This document shows, piece by piece, positions 9,458 through 18,948 of a DNA stretch of 64,000 nucleotides (position 1 is its first letter; each line of letters starts with the position of its first letter). Source of the stretch: Roseibacillus sp. (GTDB lineage Bacteria; Verrucomicrobiota; Verrucomicrobiia; Verrucomicrobiales; Akkermansiaceae); the NCBI GenBank assembly GCA_002686085.1, contig NZAC01000011.1, positions 23,361 through 87,360 on the forward strand, in the 5' to 3' direction. Below the pieces are notes generated by a model. That model did no database searches, was not told where the DNA came from, and was given only the letters and a program-made list of their open reading frames with translations. A program made the translations under genes and the position numbers.

Positions 9458-12400
9458 ATGCGATTGTCCACTTTTCTGCTATTAAGCCTCTCTCTCCTTT
9501 TACCGGTCTCGGCGCAAAAGAAAAAAGAGAGACCGGCCAGCAGCTCCGGCAAATCCTCCGACCTGTCACAGTATTACATCAATCTGAAAACCTCTCCCCG
9601 GTCACAACAGACCCAGCCTGTTGTGACCTCCCTGCCCCTCAAATTGATGAAGGGGGACCGGATCGCACTCATCGGAAGTGGAGTTCTTGATAACGCTCGG
9701 CATTACGGTTTTTTTGAAACCCTGCTTCACCAACGTCATCCCCGGCATGAACTCAGCGTAAGGAATTTGTCCTGGCCTGCAGACGAGGTCGATCTCCAGC
9801 CAAGACCTGCAAACTTTGGTGACCTCGACCAGCACCTCACCTACTACCGGACCGATGTCATTTTTGCTGCCTTTGGCTACAACGAGTCGTTTGCAGGTAG
9901 CGAGGGACTGCCGGCCTTCAAGGCTCGGTTCAACGCATTTTTATCCCAAATCAAGTCCCGGGCGTACAACGGAAAAAGTGGAGCTCGAATCATTGTTCTG
10001 TCTCCCATCGCTAATGAGGACGTCCCCGGCGTAGCAGCAGGTGAGCGTAATAATGAAAACCTGAAACTCTATACTGCGGCTATGTCTGAAATCGCTGCAA
10101 AGAATGCAGTGGCGTTCGTCGACGTTTTTGGCGCAACTGCCTTGGCCATGGCAGAAGGGGAAAACGACCTGACTACCAACGGAAACCAATTGAACCAAAA
10201 CGGGCAGCTACTACTTGCAAAAACACTCTACCGCCAACTTTTTGGAGAGACCGCTCCCGAGGCAAATGAAGCCATTAGAGAGCTGGTGGTGGACAAGTCC
10301 AACCAGTTTTTCCACCGCTACCGCCCACTGAATACATTCTATTATACCGGTGGCCGCAACAAGAGGTATGGCTACATCGACTTCTTGCCGGCCATGAGAA
10401 ACTTTGACCTTATGGTGGCAAATCGTAACGAGGCCATCTGGAGAGTGGCTCAGGGTCAGAATGGGATTGTAAATGATTCCAACCTCCCCGCATTAGAGCA
10501 AGCCGCTAAGGGTCGTGGAGCGAATAAATGGCTTTCACCCAAGGATGAGCTTGCCGCCTTCCAGATCGACAAACGGTTTGAAGTGAACTGCTTTGCCTCC
10601 GAAGAGCAATTTCCGGACCTAGCTTGCCCAATTCAAATGCGCTGGGATGCCCGAGGCAGGCTATGGGTTTCCTGTTCAACAACCTATCCCCACCTATATC
10701 CCGGCAAAAAACCCAATGATAAGATTATTATCCTGGAAGACCTCGATGGAGACGGCAAGGCAGACAAGTCGACAGTTTTTGCAGACAACCTGGAAATTCC
10801 CCTCTCCTTCGTTCTCGGGAGAAATGGCGTGTATGTCTCCGAGGAGCCTCATTTGATCTACCTTGCCGATACGAATGGAGATGACAAAGCGGACCACCGC
10901 GAAATCGTATTGACCGGATTCGGCTGTGAAGACTCTCACCACGCTCTCCATGACTTCGTGTGGACTCCAGATGGGGATCTCATGTTCCGGGAGTCCATTT
11001 TTCATAACTCGCAGGTAGAGACCGCATACGGCCCTGTTCGAGCCAAAAACAGCTCGTGGTTTCGATTCCGGCCGGAGTCACACAGGCTTACTGCATTTGG
11101 TGGGTATCCTAACACCAATCCGTGGGGTGTTACCTTTGATGATTGGGGGCAGCACGTGGCAAGTCATCCGATATTCGCCACCGCCTTTCATTCCACCAAC
11201 GCTCCTTACCCCTCACAGCACCCCAGAGCCAATGGCATACCTGCCTACTCCGGAGTCTGTGGCCAGGAATTTGTCGATTTTCCCTTCTGGCCGCAGGACA
11301 TGCAGGGAGGATATGTAAAGGTCCGATATAAGCCCACCAACCGAGTTGAGTTTCACCGATGGACTGAAAGTGGGGACCATTTCCGTGAACAGTTTCAGTT
11401 CAACCTGATTTTTTCTACAAACCTTTCGTTTATTCCGGTGGACATTCGTTTCGGCCCCAGAGGGGCCTTGTACATCTGTGACTGGTATAACCCCATAAAG
11501 GGGCACGCTCAATATTCACTGAGGGATCCAAGGCGTGATCGTAAATCAGGCCGCATCTGGCGCATCGTTCCAAAAGGGGCAAAACTACAGGAGCCCCCTC
11601 GGATCGCAGGTGCTCCGACCCTCTCTCTTCTCGAGCTTTTGAAATGCCAGGAATACCGCTACCGCTACTGGGCCAAGCGGGAACTGCGCGACAGGCCTCA
11701 GCAGGAGGTCGAAGACAAGCTGACTTCGTGGGTACACAAACTGGACCGCAAGGGGCACCGGTTCCGCCACCATCAGATCGAAGCCCTATGGACCTACAGA
11801 GGGATTGGATCCGCGAATCCCAAGCTGCTCCTGGAGCTCCTGAACTGTGACCTTCATCATGCGCGCGCTGCTGCGACGCGCCAATTACGCTATGCTGATT
11901 GTGGATTAAGCAGCAAGGAGAGAGACCACCAGCTCCTTCTTAGATCAAAAGATGAAAATGAGCTAGTGCGTTTGGAAGCAGTGACTGCCGCCACCTACAT
12001 CGCTACCCCGCAGGCATTCCAAGCAGTATTAGCTGCAATACAACGGCCCCGGGAAGCGCATCTTGATTACGCGATCAGGACCGCCCTGGGCTCGGAATCT
12101 CTCCTTCCTTTCTGGCGTGAGACCACACCCCTGACGATAGAACAGTTCATGGCAGCTTTTAATCTTAGCTCTCAAACAAAGGCTGGAAGTTCTACCCTCA
12201 ACGCAAAAGACGCCGCTTTCGACTCTCAGGCAAATCTTGCAGAGATCAAGATCAGCTGCATCACCGGCAGACTTCTCTTCAGCAAGAAGAGGTTCGAGGT
12301 CGAAGCAGGGCAAGCCGTCAAGCTGGTGTTCACGAATCCAGACGCAACGCCTCATAATCTTCTGGTTCTCCAATCCGGAACTCCCGTCGAGAGTGTGGGG

Positions 12401-12613
12401 CTGGCTGCGAATGAGATGGCAAAAAGTCCGGAAGGGGCAAAAAACAACTTTGTTCCTGACGATGACCGGATTCTGCACTCCACAAAGATGCTCGGACCAA
12501 ACTCCTCCGAGACACTGCGCTTCCTTGCACCTGAGCAGCCCGGCACCTACCCCTTTCTCTGCACCTTCCCGGGACACTGGGTCCTGATGAAAGGTGAGAT
12601 GATCGTCAAATAG
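9458..12613 (+). CDS. GDSL/SGNH - PVC dehydrogenase propeller - HEAT - cupredoxin protein
   Basis: The 1051-residue exported protein has a signal peptide at residues 1-19. Residues about 60-260 resemble an SGNH/GDSL-hydrolase fold (RIALIGSGVLDN, FAAFGYNES), but the canonical GDS start is altered. A PVC-type membrane-bound dehydrogenase beta-propeller follows (MRWDARGRLWV, ILEDLDGDGKAD, FVWTPDGDLMF). HEAT-like helices come next. The last 110 residues are a cupredoxin, with ATPHN supplying a histidine, then FLCTFPGHW and a final Met as likely type 1 copper ligands. Related planctomycete and verrucomicrobial proteins usually end in a cytochrome c CxxCH domain; none is present here. It sits 42 bp from the divergent sulfatase fusion and 5 bp before another sulfatase gene. 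Confidence 0.85.
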   Translation: MRLSTFLLLSLSLLLPVSAQKKKERPASSSGKSSDLSQYYINLKTSPRSQQTQPVVTSLPLKLMKGDRIALIGSGVLDNARHYGFFETLLHQRHPRHELSVRNLSWPADEVDLQPRPANFGDLDQHLTYYRTDVIFAAFGYNESFAGSEGLPAFKARFNAFLSQIKSRAYNGKSGARIIVLSPIANEDVPGVAAGERNNENLKLYTAAMSEIAAKNAVAFVDVFGATALAMAEGENDLTTNGNQLNQNGQLLLAKTLYRQLFGETAPEANEAIRELVVDKSNQFFHRYRPLNTFYYTGGRNKRYGYIDFLPAMRNFDLMVANRNEAIWRVAQGQNGIVNDSNLPALEQAAKGRGANKWLSPKDELAAFQIDKRFEVNCFASEEQFPDLACPIQMRWDARGRLWVSCSTTYPHLYPGKKPNDKIIILEDLDGDGKADKSTVFADNLEIPLSFVLGRNGVYVSEEPHLIYLADTNGDDKADHREIVLTGFGCEDSHHALHDFVWTPDGDLMFRESIFHNSQVETAYGPVRAKNSSWFRFRPESHRLTAFGGYPNTNPWGVTFDDWGQHVASHPIFATAFHSTNAPYPSQHPRANGIPAYSGVCGQEFVDFPFWPQDMQGGYVKVRYKPTNRVEFHRWTESGDHFREQFQFNLIFSTNLSFIPVDIRFGPRGALYICDWYNPIKGHAQYSLRDPRRDRKSGRIWRIVPKGAKLQEPPRIAGAPTLSLLELLKCQEYRYRYWAKRELRDRPQQEVEDKLTSWVHKLDRKGHRFRHHQIEALWTYRGIGSANPKLLLELLNCDLHHARAAATRQLRYADCGLSSKERDHQLLLRSKDENELVRLEAVTAATYIATPQAFQAVLAAIQRPREAHLDYAIRTALGSESLLPFWRETTPLTIEQFMAAFNLSSQTKAGSSTLNAKDAAFDSQANLAEIKISCITGRLLFSKKRFEVEAGQAVKLVFTNPDATPHNLLVLQSGTPVESVGLAANEMAKSPEGAKNNFVPDDDRILHSTKMLGPNSSETLRFLAPEQPGTYPFLCTFPGHWVLMKGEMIVK

Positions 12614-12618
12614 CTTTA

Positions 12619-14187
12619 ATGCTCCTCTTAAAAAACATGAAAATTTTGATTCTGCTTACCACGATCTCCTTTCTCCTGGCCGCTGCCAACGTTCAGGCAG
12701 GCCCGAATTTTGTTTTTATTCTCGCTGATGATATGGGCTACGGCGATGTGTCCCACGCCGGAGGAAAGATCTCCACTCCCAATCTTGACAAGCTTCGTGC
12801 GCAGGGAATGCGCTTCACCGATGCTCACACTACCTCCTCTGTGTGCACACCAACCCGATACGGAATCCTGACCGGTCGATACAACTGGCGCTCCCGACTG
12901 AAAAAAGGCGTCCTCTTCCCCCCAGATCGCTCGATCATGGATCCGGCGCGAAAAACAATTGCGGGCTTTCTCAAAGACCGGGGATATCGCACATGCGTCG
13001 TTGGAAAATGGCATCTGGGTTTGAATTGGCATATGCTGCCAAGGCCTGCAAAAGCGGCCACTGGGCCAACCAAAGGCACCTGCTGGAATATCGACTTTTC
13101 CCAGCCTCCGCAACAGGGACCGCTGAAGCTCGGATTCACCGAAGACTTTTTGTTTCCCGCCTCGCTCGACATGGCCCCCTACCTTTACCTGCGCAATGAC
13201 AGAGTCACTGCAATCCCGACGGTCAGTAAGGGGTGGAATCGACAAGGGCCTGCCACCCCCGACTTTGAAGCAAAGAACTGCCTTATTGATTTTGCGCGAG
13301 AATCGCGATCCTTCATCAAGTCGGCGGCGGCGAGCGACTCTTCTTTCTTTCTCTATTTACCACTGACCAGCCCCCACACCCCGATAGTGCCCTCAAAAAA
13401 ATGGCAGGGTAAATCTCCACTCGGACCTTATGGAGACTTCGTGATGGAAACGGACTGGGTCGTCGGACAGGTTATGCAGGAACTGGCGGAGCAAAAAGTC
13501 ACTGAGGATACAGTCCTCCTCTTTACCACCGACAACGGATGCTCTCCTGCGGCGGGCATTCCAAAACTTATCTCCCAGGGACATAGGCCCAATGGAGACT
13601 GGCGCGGTCACAAGGCTGACATTTACGAAGGCGGTCACCGGGTTCCTTTTCTTGTCCAGTGGCCCGCCCAGGTACCCGCAGGAAGCTCCTGCGATCTGAC
13701 AGTGTGCACCACGGACTATTTCGCAACGGTAGCCGATATTCTCGGGGTTCGAGGACGCCAGTTCCCTCAAAATGCAGCAGAGGATTCTTTCTCTTTCCTG
13801 GCAGCTCTGGGCAACCCTGACCTGCAAACCCCAACTCGACCCTATACCATTCACCACTCCATTAATGGCTCCTTTGCCATTCGTAAGGGTCCATGGAAGC
13901 TCTGCCTCTGCCCCGGCTCAGGAGGTTGGTCCTCTCCCAGACCGGCAAAGGCCCTCAAGGACAAGTCCCTTCCTCCCATTCAATTATTCAACCTTGCTAA
14001 CGATCCCGCAGAAACCACGAACCTGCAGGCAGGGCACCCAGATATTGTACAAGATCTTGTGGAGGACCTCCACCACGCCATTCAAGCAGGGCGATCAAAT
14101 TCGGGCGCTCCTCGTTCCAACGAGGGCTGGCCCAAAACCTTTCCGCAGGCAGTCCTCAACCTCTTCCCGCAATTGGCGGGGGAGTAA
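12619..14187 (+). CDS. Secreted arylsulfatase
   Basis: This 522-residue sulfatase has a signal peptide (the second ATG at 12637, MKILILLTT, is an equally good start). The metal-binding FVFILADDMGYGD motif is followed by the formylglycine site CTPTR at residues 76-80, then GKWHLG, the TSPHTPI segment and the TTDNGCSP metal-ligand motif. All key residues are present, so it is probably active. The family has many substrates; the spacing after CTPTR resembles arylsulfatase A-type enzymes. It starts five bases after the upstream propeller-cupredoxin gene ends, which argues for one transcript and a shared pathway. Confidence 0.93.
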   Translation: MLLLKNMKILILLTTISFLLAAANVQAGPNFVFILADDMGYGDVSHAGGKISTPNLDKLRAQGMRFTDAHTTSSVCTPTRYGILTGRYNWRSRLKKGVLFPPDRSIMDPARKTIAGFLKDRGYRTCVVGKWHLGLNWHMLPRPAKAATGPTKGTCWNIDFSQPPQQGPLKLGFTEDFLFPASLDMAPYLYLRNDRVTAIPTVSKGWNRQGPATPDFEAKNCLIDFARESRSFIKSAAASDSSFFLYLPLTSPHTPIVPSKKWQGKSPLGPYGDFVMETDWVVGQVMQELAEQKVTEDTVLLFTTDNGCSPAAGIPKLISQGHRPNGDWRGHKADIYEGGHRVPFLVQWPAQVPAGSSCDLTVCTTDYFATVADILGVRGRQFPQNAAEDSFSFLAALGNPDLQTPTRPYTIHHSINGSFAIRKGPWKLCLCPGSGGWSSPRPAKALKDKSLPPIQLFNLANDPAETTNLQAGHPDIVQDLVEDLHHAIQAGRSNSGAPRSNEGWPKTFPQAVLNLFPQLAGE

Positions 14188-14193
14188 TATAGC

Positions 14194-14778
14194 TCAGGAG
14201 ATCCGCTTTTCTACAAATCGAAAGCGCTCATCATAAGCTCCACCGTTATGCTTCAAGCAGCAGGTATAGCAGGCTGACGTTCCCCTCATCCTCCGAACTC
14301 GATCAAATACTGCCCAGCAACCAGGGCAGAAATAGCGCCATTTCCTCCGTATGGTTCGCGTTGGAAGAGGAAGGTTGTGTCCTGCTTTCTCTCCGGGAAT
14401 TCCCAGATCACAGCACGCCCTGCGCCATTCCGGACCATGGGGCTTTATTCGCCCCCGGCCTGCTCGCTCATAAGCTACCAAATGCGCCAATTCGTGTAGA
14501 AATGTACGCTCTGTTTCATCCTGCGATATAGCCTGCAGGGCAGGGTTCAATTCCACCACAGCATCGGGCCATGTCGCCCGCCCTGCTGTCGACCTCATTC
14601 GAGCGTTCCACCTGACGGCAACCTTATGCGCGAGCGAGTTAAGCCCCAATGCGAGACAAATTCTCCCAGCCCTATTCGTGAGCTCAAGATCCTTCCCGGG
14701 TGGCCGTAGTTGCTTCCGCCCCTCCTGCTTCTCTCCCTCTGTGAAGGAAAGCTGCAACTGTAGAGTGGCCTCTTCCAC
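14194..14778 (-). CDS. SprT-like zinc metalloprotein
   Basis: The 194-residue cytoplasmic protein carries HELAH at residues 95-99, the zinc-binding HExxH motif, followed by a Pro-His-Gly-Pro-Glu-Trp stretch typical of SprT-like proteases. A C-terminal zinc ribbon is seen as CPGC ... CYTC around residues 157-175. The family includes human Spartan, which cleaves DNA-protein crosslinks; bacterial SprT is poorly characterised. The gene is convergent with the sulfatase gene, with six bases between the stop codons. Confidence 0.8.
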   Translation of the reverse strand: MEEATLQLQLSFTEGEKQEGRKQLRPPGKDLELTNRAGRICLALGLNSLAHKVAVRWNARMRSTAGRATWPDAVVELNPALQAISQDETERTFLHELAHLVAYERAGRGRIKPHGPEWRRACCDLGIPGEKAGHNLPLPTRTIRRKWRYFCPGCWAVFDRVRRMRGTSACYTCCLKHNGGAYDERFRFVEKRIS

Positions 14779-14925
14779 CCCCTCACTATCGGTGAACCAT
14801 GCAGAGAATTCAAGAGGAGACCCCGGATGTTGTCCGTAATTTACGGATGTAACATCCTAACGGATGGGCGCTGAGGAGCAGCCAAATCTCCGGGTAATTC
14901 GTAGGAACCGGTCAGGATGAGGTGG

Positions 14926-15573
14926 CTATCGCCTTGCAGGTGCCTTCCAGTCGGCCGCCTTGACGGGCTGAGCCAGCTTGGGGAACTCCTTTCCCTTTTC
15001 TGGGAGGCGAACTGAAATCGGCCCTCCCTCACAGACTGCTACCACGAGTAGCCCTGTCCGCTTCAGAGATGAAAGATACTCCTCCGTTAACGGAACACGT
15101 CCCGTCGCCTGATCAAGAGTTACGGGAAGCAGGCGGATCCATGATGCATTCCTGGCATAGAAGTCCCGCCACGAGACCAACTTTCCCCTTCGCTCACTGT
15201 CTACCCGGGATTTGAAGCGGGAAGGCGTAAGCAACACCGATCCCCGAGGCAAAATAGTCCAGCTCGAGGAACTACTGACGATCGTTGACCGGGCCACCAG
15301 ACTTTCCCGACGTTTTTCCAACTGTGAAGACACCTCCAGATTCACTTCTTTAGTTCTGGGCTGCTCGATGTCCGCAAGCCTGACCTTTCGTATTTTCAGA
15401 CCTGGATCACGAGGCCTCTGTAACTTGGAAAGTTGCTCATGTGTCATACGAGGACGCACTTTGACTCTCTCCTCTCCCCTTACGGCTTCGTCGGAAAGGC
15501 GGACCGGCTCCACCGCGCCCGCGACAGTAAGGCCTAGGGCGGCCAACAAGACAAAGGTTCCTTTCGTTTTCAT
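14926..15573 (-). CDS. Secreted protein of unknown function
   Basis: The start at 15573 (MKTKGTFVLLAALGLTVAGA) gives a normal signal peptide; a longer frame reaches 15696 but overlaps the next gene. The 215-residue product is basic and rich in charged residues in its first half, with a Ser-rich segment (VSSSSSWTILPRGSVLLTP) and a compact C-terminal part. No known family was recognised. It follows two other secreted unknowns on the same strand, 40 bp downstream of the nearest, so the three are probably one transcription unit. Confidence 0.6.
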   Translation of the reverse strand: MKTKGTFVLLAALGLTVAGAVEPVRLSDEAVRGEERVKVRPRMTHEQLSKLQRPRDPGLKIRKVRLADIEQPRTKEVNLEVSSQLEKRRESLVARSTIVSSSSSWTILPRGSVLLTPSRFKSRVDSERRGKLVSWRDFYARNASWIRLLPVTLDQATGRVPLTEEYLSSLKRTGLLVVAVCEGGPISVRLPEKGKEFPKLAQPVKAADWKAPARR

Positions 15574-15613
15574 CTCACACATCTTACTTCGCGAGGGCTG
15601 ACGCTCAAGTGGC

Positions 15614-16645
15614 CTACTCCTGGTCGACGACTCCACCATTGATTTCAATAGTACGGTCAACATTGACTTCAGCAGAATCAAGAAGATCCGTGCCAAAAGG
15701 GGTTCTATGCAGCAGCTCTATGGTGTGGAGGCCCTCCTCCGTGAAATACTGGTCGATACCTTTGACAGTAAGATCACGATCTCGCGGAATTGAATCCTCG
15801 ATGATCACGTAGCTTGAATTCACCGTTTTTGTTTTGCCTGGATACTCTCTTCTCGGCCCTTCGTAGACCCTGAGATACGTGGTGCTGTCAGGATACAGGT
15901 TCTCGAGGTTTACCGAGACAGGAGGAACCTCCTCATAATATCTGGATGGGTTGAGTCCGCTGATCTCACCTGTGGCGATTGGCCAGATTTGAACTTTTTC
16001 GGAGTCCAAAATTGTCGCAGATACTCCGAAATCAGCTTGTGCGGTAATCGTGAAGACTTCTTCGCCGCTGACCCGCGTCAGATCGGGACCAGTAAGATTC
16101 GTTGCAGCGAATGTCACGGTAGTGTCGGCCGTTTGCTCCATATAACCTTCGGTCACAACTGTTCCCACCGGGTTTTTTTCGCCTTCAAAACTGTAAACGC
16201 CCTCGGGGTAAGCAAAGGCGTAGTTGGTGTAGTCTACCCACTTTGCCGCGTCTGGTGCGGTCGCATAGTTTGGGTCACTCTCATCGATGAGGCCCGTGAC
16301 CGAGATTTGAACTTGGAACGGCTGGTCCACTCGCGTCCGCGGAACCGCCCTGTAGGGATCGCCTGTAATAATACTGATCGAGGCGTTCGGCGTGTAAGCC
16401 GTCACATACTGCTCGTCCAGGCGGTATTCCGTAACACTCTGGTCGTGAATGGACCACAACTCAAAGAAAGAACCCGCAGCACTGACACCCGTGGGAGAAA
16501 TCTTCACTCCCTCGGAGCGAATACCCATATCCCATTCAATGCCGCTATCCTGCTGTATCTGGCGAACAAAGTTAACATATTCCTCAGGAGAGGCCTGCAG
16601 GAAAGAGGAACAGAGTGCGAGAAGGGAAACTAAAGAACGTTTCAT
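15614..16645 (-). CDS. Secreted beta-rich protein of unknown function
   Basis: The 343-residue protein has a signal peptide (residues 1-18). The mature part is acidic and dominated by short beta-strand-like segments with aromatic residues, suggesting several immunoglobulin-like sandwiches (for example a unit around ILDSEKVQIWPIATGEI). I recognise no catalytic motif. Together with the upstream gene at 16700 it looks like a pair of exported structural or matrix proteins located next to the minor-pilin cluster, so a surface or pilus-related role is possible but unproven. Confidence 0.6.
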   Translation of the reverse strand: MKRSLVSLLALCSSFLQASPEEYVNFVRQIQQDSGIEWDMGIRSEGVKISPTGVSAAGSFFELWSIHDQSVTEYRLDEQYVTAYTPNASISIITGDPYRAVPRTRVDQPFQVQISVTGLIDESDPNYATAPDAAKWVDYTNYAFAYPEGVYSFEGEKNPVGTVVTEGYMEQTADTTVTFAATNLTGPDLTRVSGEEVFTITAQADFGVSATILDSEKVQIWPIATGEISGLNPSRYYEEVPPVSVNLENLYPDSTTYLRVYEGPRREYPGKTKTVNSSYVIIEDSIPRDRDLTVKGIDQYFTEEGLHTIELLHRTPFGTDLLDSAEVNVDRTIEINGGVVDQE

Positions 16646-16699
16646 AATAAAACCGGGTGAACGTCAGAAAATAAGTAGATTTGGAATACTCTTGTTTTG

Positions 16700-17560
16700 T
16701 TATCTCCTGCCCAGCGTGATCACCCCTCGGTCATCAACAGCTCCTGCAATCACTTGAACGTTTCCCGCTTGAGCGAAGTCTGTATTCAACCGGCTACGAT
16801 CTACACCACTCTGCTCCTCCTCAACCTGGCTGAGGGTGGTCATACACACGATGTCCTGCATATCGAACCACCACGCTCCCGGGCTACTGGTTCCCAGTTC
16901 AAAGGTATGGATGATATCCCGGGGGCCAAGCACTACGTGATTTTCCTCATCAAGAAACTGCGTCATGAAACTCTCTATCCGTCCCTGCTCATAGGCCGGA
17001 ACAAAGTCAGGAACTCTGTCCCCATTCACCATTCCAATGACCGACAAACTAGACCCGGAGGTCGATTGTGTTTCATACCATGTGCCAGAGGCTGTCTGAC
17101 TTCGTGCAGAGAAGTCGATCTGGGTGTTGGCTGGAACATCGCTCTTCTGAAACACGATCTCGTCCGGTCGCACGTCACTCTCCCTACCGTAAAAAATTAA
17201 TTCCCATGGTGCTGAGGCACCAACCCTGACCCACAGAGCTGCAGGCAACTGAGTCGAGCCCGCTTGGAGTGCTACTCCCATAACCCGGATCTTGAGGTCC
17301 ACCCTCTGTTGCAGACTGATGGTCCCGTTGGGATCGAGCTCGCTGATATCCGCCACCGCTTGAGGATATTCGATACCCCAAACCATTCTGGGCCGAACAC
17401 CAGGCTGAACGACAGTCGGGGTCACTGAGATGGAGCCGATCGGCGTGTAGGGATCCTTGTGACCGTTACTAACGTCGTTGGATAAAATGCGAGGTGCGTC
17501 ACCGAGAAGGGAGGATCCCAAGGCGAAGAAGACTACCAATTGAGCTGCTTTTCTGATCAT
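16700..17560 (-). CDS. Secreted beta-rich protein of unknown function, paired with the downstream gene
   Basis: The start at 17560 (MIRKAAQLVVFFALGSSLLG) yields a signal peptide and a 286-residue product; a longer frame from 17635 adds a poor N-terminus. The mature protein is beta-rich with repeated hydrophobic-polar alternation and no cysteine motif. A GAWWFDMQDIVCMTTL segment near the C-terminus is distinctive. No family recognised. It is first in a run of three minus-strand secreted proteins, and its 54-bp gap to the next gene supports co-transcription. Confidence 0.6.
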   Translation of the reverse strand: MIRKAAQLVVFFALGSSLLGDAPRILSNDVSNGHKDPYTPIGSISVTPTVVQPGVRPRMVWGIEYPQAVADISELDPNGTISLQQRVDLKIRVMGVALQAGSTQLPAALWVRVGASAPWELIFYGRESDVRPDEIVFQKSDVPANTQIDFSARSQTASGTWYETQSTSGSSLSVIGMVNGDRVPDFVPAYEQGRIESFMTQFLDEENHVVLGPRDIIHTFELGTSSPGAWWFDMQDIVCMTTLSQVEEEQSGVDRSRLNTDFAQAGNVQVIAGAVDDRGVITLGRR

Positions 17561-18037
17561 GCGTGCGTGGGGTGAACGGGTGTAATTCTTTCGAATTTCC
17601 AATAAAATTACAAATAACGACCTCTTGGGCAACATAAATATTAAAATTACTTGATAATATGGCCTAAGATATCTGAAAAAGAGGATTTGCTCTCAAAAAT
17701 TGGCTTCACTTTTGGCCTCTCTTAACACCTCCAACTAGAGTGTTTTCTTCCAATCCAGGCTCTTCCCTCCCACTCTCTTTGCCCCGACTAATTTTGTTCT
17801 GAAGGTCCTGATCGGCTATAAAAACCCATCAATTTTAGGGTAAATAGAACCAACCCTAATTTGGAGATCCTGAGGATCACTTGCCTCACAGCCCAAGGCC
17901 TCCATGGTTCGCGCCCCTCTTGCTTGAGCCCTACCGTCAAATTTACGGACCTTTCGTGTTTTTTCTCCTCTGGGGGCCCATATGGTTGACTCTACTAAAA
18001 CATTTTATAATACTTACTATTAGTTCCCCCTTACAAG
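17561..18037. other. AT-rich divergent intergenic region, 477 bp
   Basis: This stretch between divergent secreted-protein genes is visibly A+T-richer than its surroundings, particularly 17590-17860. It must hold promoters for both directions. No gene, RNA family or large repeat was recognised. Confidence 0.5.
17986..18013 (+). promoter_or_regulatory. Candidate sigma70-type promoter for the 18038 gene
   Basis: TTGACT at 17986 is followed after 16 bases by TAATAC (a TATAAT hexamer also starts two bases earlier, at 18006). The predicted start would leave a leader of about 20 bases before the ATG at 18038. Based on general consensus only. Confidence 0.4.
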
Positions 18038-18898
18038 ATGACTCTTTCTGGAATCCATTATGCGATTTCGGCCTCCCCTTGCGTGGCTGTGATTCTGGGT
18101 GGAATTCTTGGCCTCTTGAGTCCGCCGGCATCAGCTAACGTCCTGACAACGGGCGAACGAGCAGCCCAGACTCACGAAGAGTTTCTTAAGGATCGCAGAG
18201 TGTCGCTCTCTCGCCGGAAAAACCCCTATCTGGGACCACGCGTCGCCCAAGTCGTCGACGAAGCCCCTCCTCCATGGAAGGTTAGGAACAACCCTTGGCG
18301 CTACCAGATTAGAGCTACGGTCTTCTGGGTCGGGGAACGCTCTACGCCCGGCAACCCAACTCCCAACACCGCAAGTTCGTGGGATCCTAACTGGGAACAG
18401 AACTTCGGGGGATACGACCATCCTTTCAAGCGGGAAGGATTTCGCCCCGCTGGTTTTGAACCAAAGCTCAACCCCTTTTACGTAGCTCTCCCCTACAATG
18501 ACCTCGTAGCGGGGCGCGGTCATCGACCCGAAGCCTCTTCAATTATCCCATGGTTCTGGCGAATTTACCGAGGCCCCGGGATCTCCGTTTGTCACAACCG
18601 GTGGATCGCGATTCATCACGAAGGAAAAATTGCCTATGCGCAATGGAAGGACGTTGGTCCATTCACAGTCGATGACTGGCCTTATGTGTTTCAGGGCAAA
18701 CAGCCTCGCCCGAACCGCAATCAGAATGCGGGCATCGATGTAAGCCCTGCAGTCCGCGACTTCCTCGTGATGCGAGGTAATGCTGAGGTCGACTGGAAAT
18801 TTGTAGAAGAGTCCGAGGTCCCTGCCGGGCCATGGGAAAAATGGATTGACCCGTCCATCACACCCTCTGATCAGCCCGAAGCGCTTTCTGGTCTCTGA
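18038..18898 (+). CDS. Exported protein with a probable double-psi beta-barrel (RlpA/3D-like) domain
   Basis: The 286-residue product has an N-terminal hydrophobic export segment (AVILGGILGLLSPPASA). The region of about residues 88-250 has features of a double-psi beta-barrel: an ATVFWVGE strand, NPFYVALPYNDL, a GKIAYAQWKDVGPF stretch like the GP(R/F) motif of RlpA, and GIDVSPAVRDFL, which matches the family's D(V/L)S-x-A-A end. Proteins of this type include lytic transglycosylases and 3D-domain muralytic enzymes. A catalytic Asp could be the one in KDVGPF, but this is inference. A cell-wall role fits its place near the pilus cluster. Confidence 0.6.
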   Translation: MTLSGIHYAISASPCVAVILGGILGLLSPPASANVLTTGERAAQTHEEFLKDRRVSLSRRKNPYLGPRVAQVVDEAPPPWKVRNNPWRYQIRATVFWVGERSTPGNPTPNTASSWDPNWEQNFGGYDHPFKREGFRPAGFEPKLNPFYVALPYNDLVAGRGHRPEASSIIPWFWRIYRGPGISVCHNRWIAIHHEGKIAYAQWKDVGPFTVDDWPYVFQGKQPRPNRNQNAGIDVSPAVRDFLVMRGNAEVDWKFVEESEVPAGPWEKWIDPSITPSDQPEALSGL

Positions 18899-18948
18899 TT
18901 CCTTTAAATACCTATTCGAACCATCACCTCTCAACCCGCCCGTGGAAC

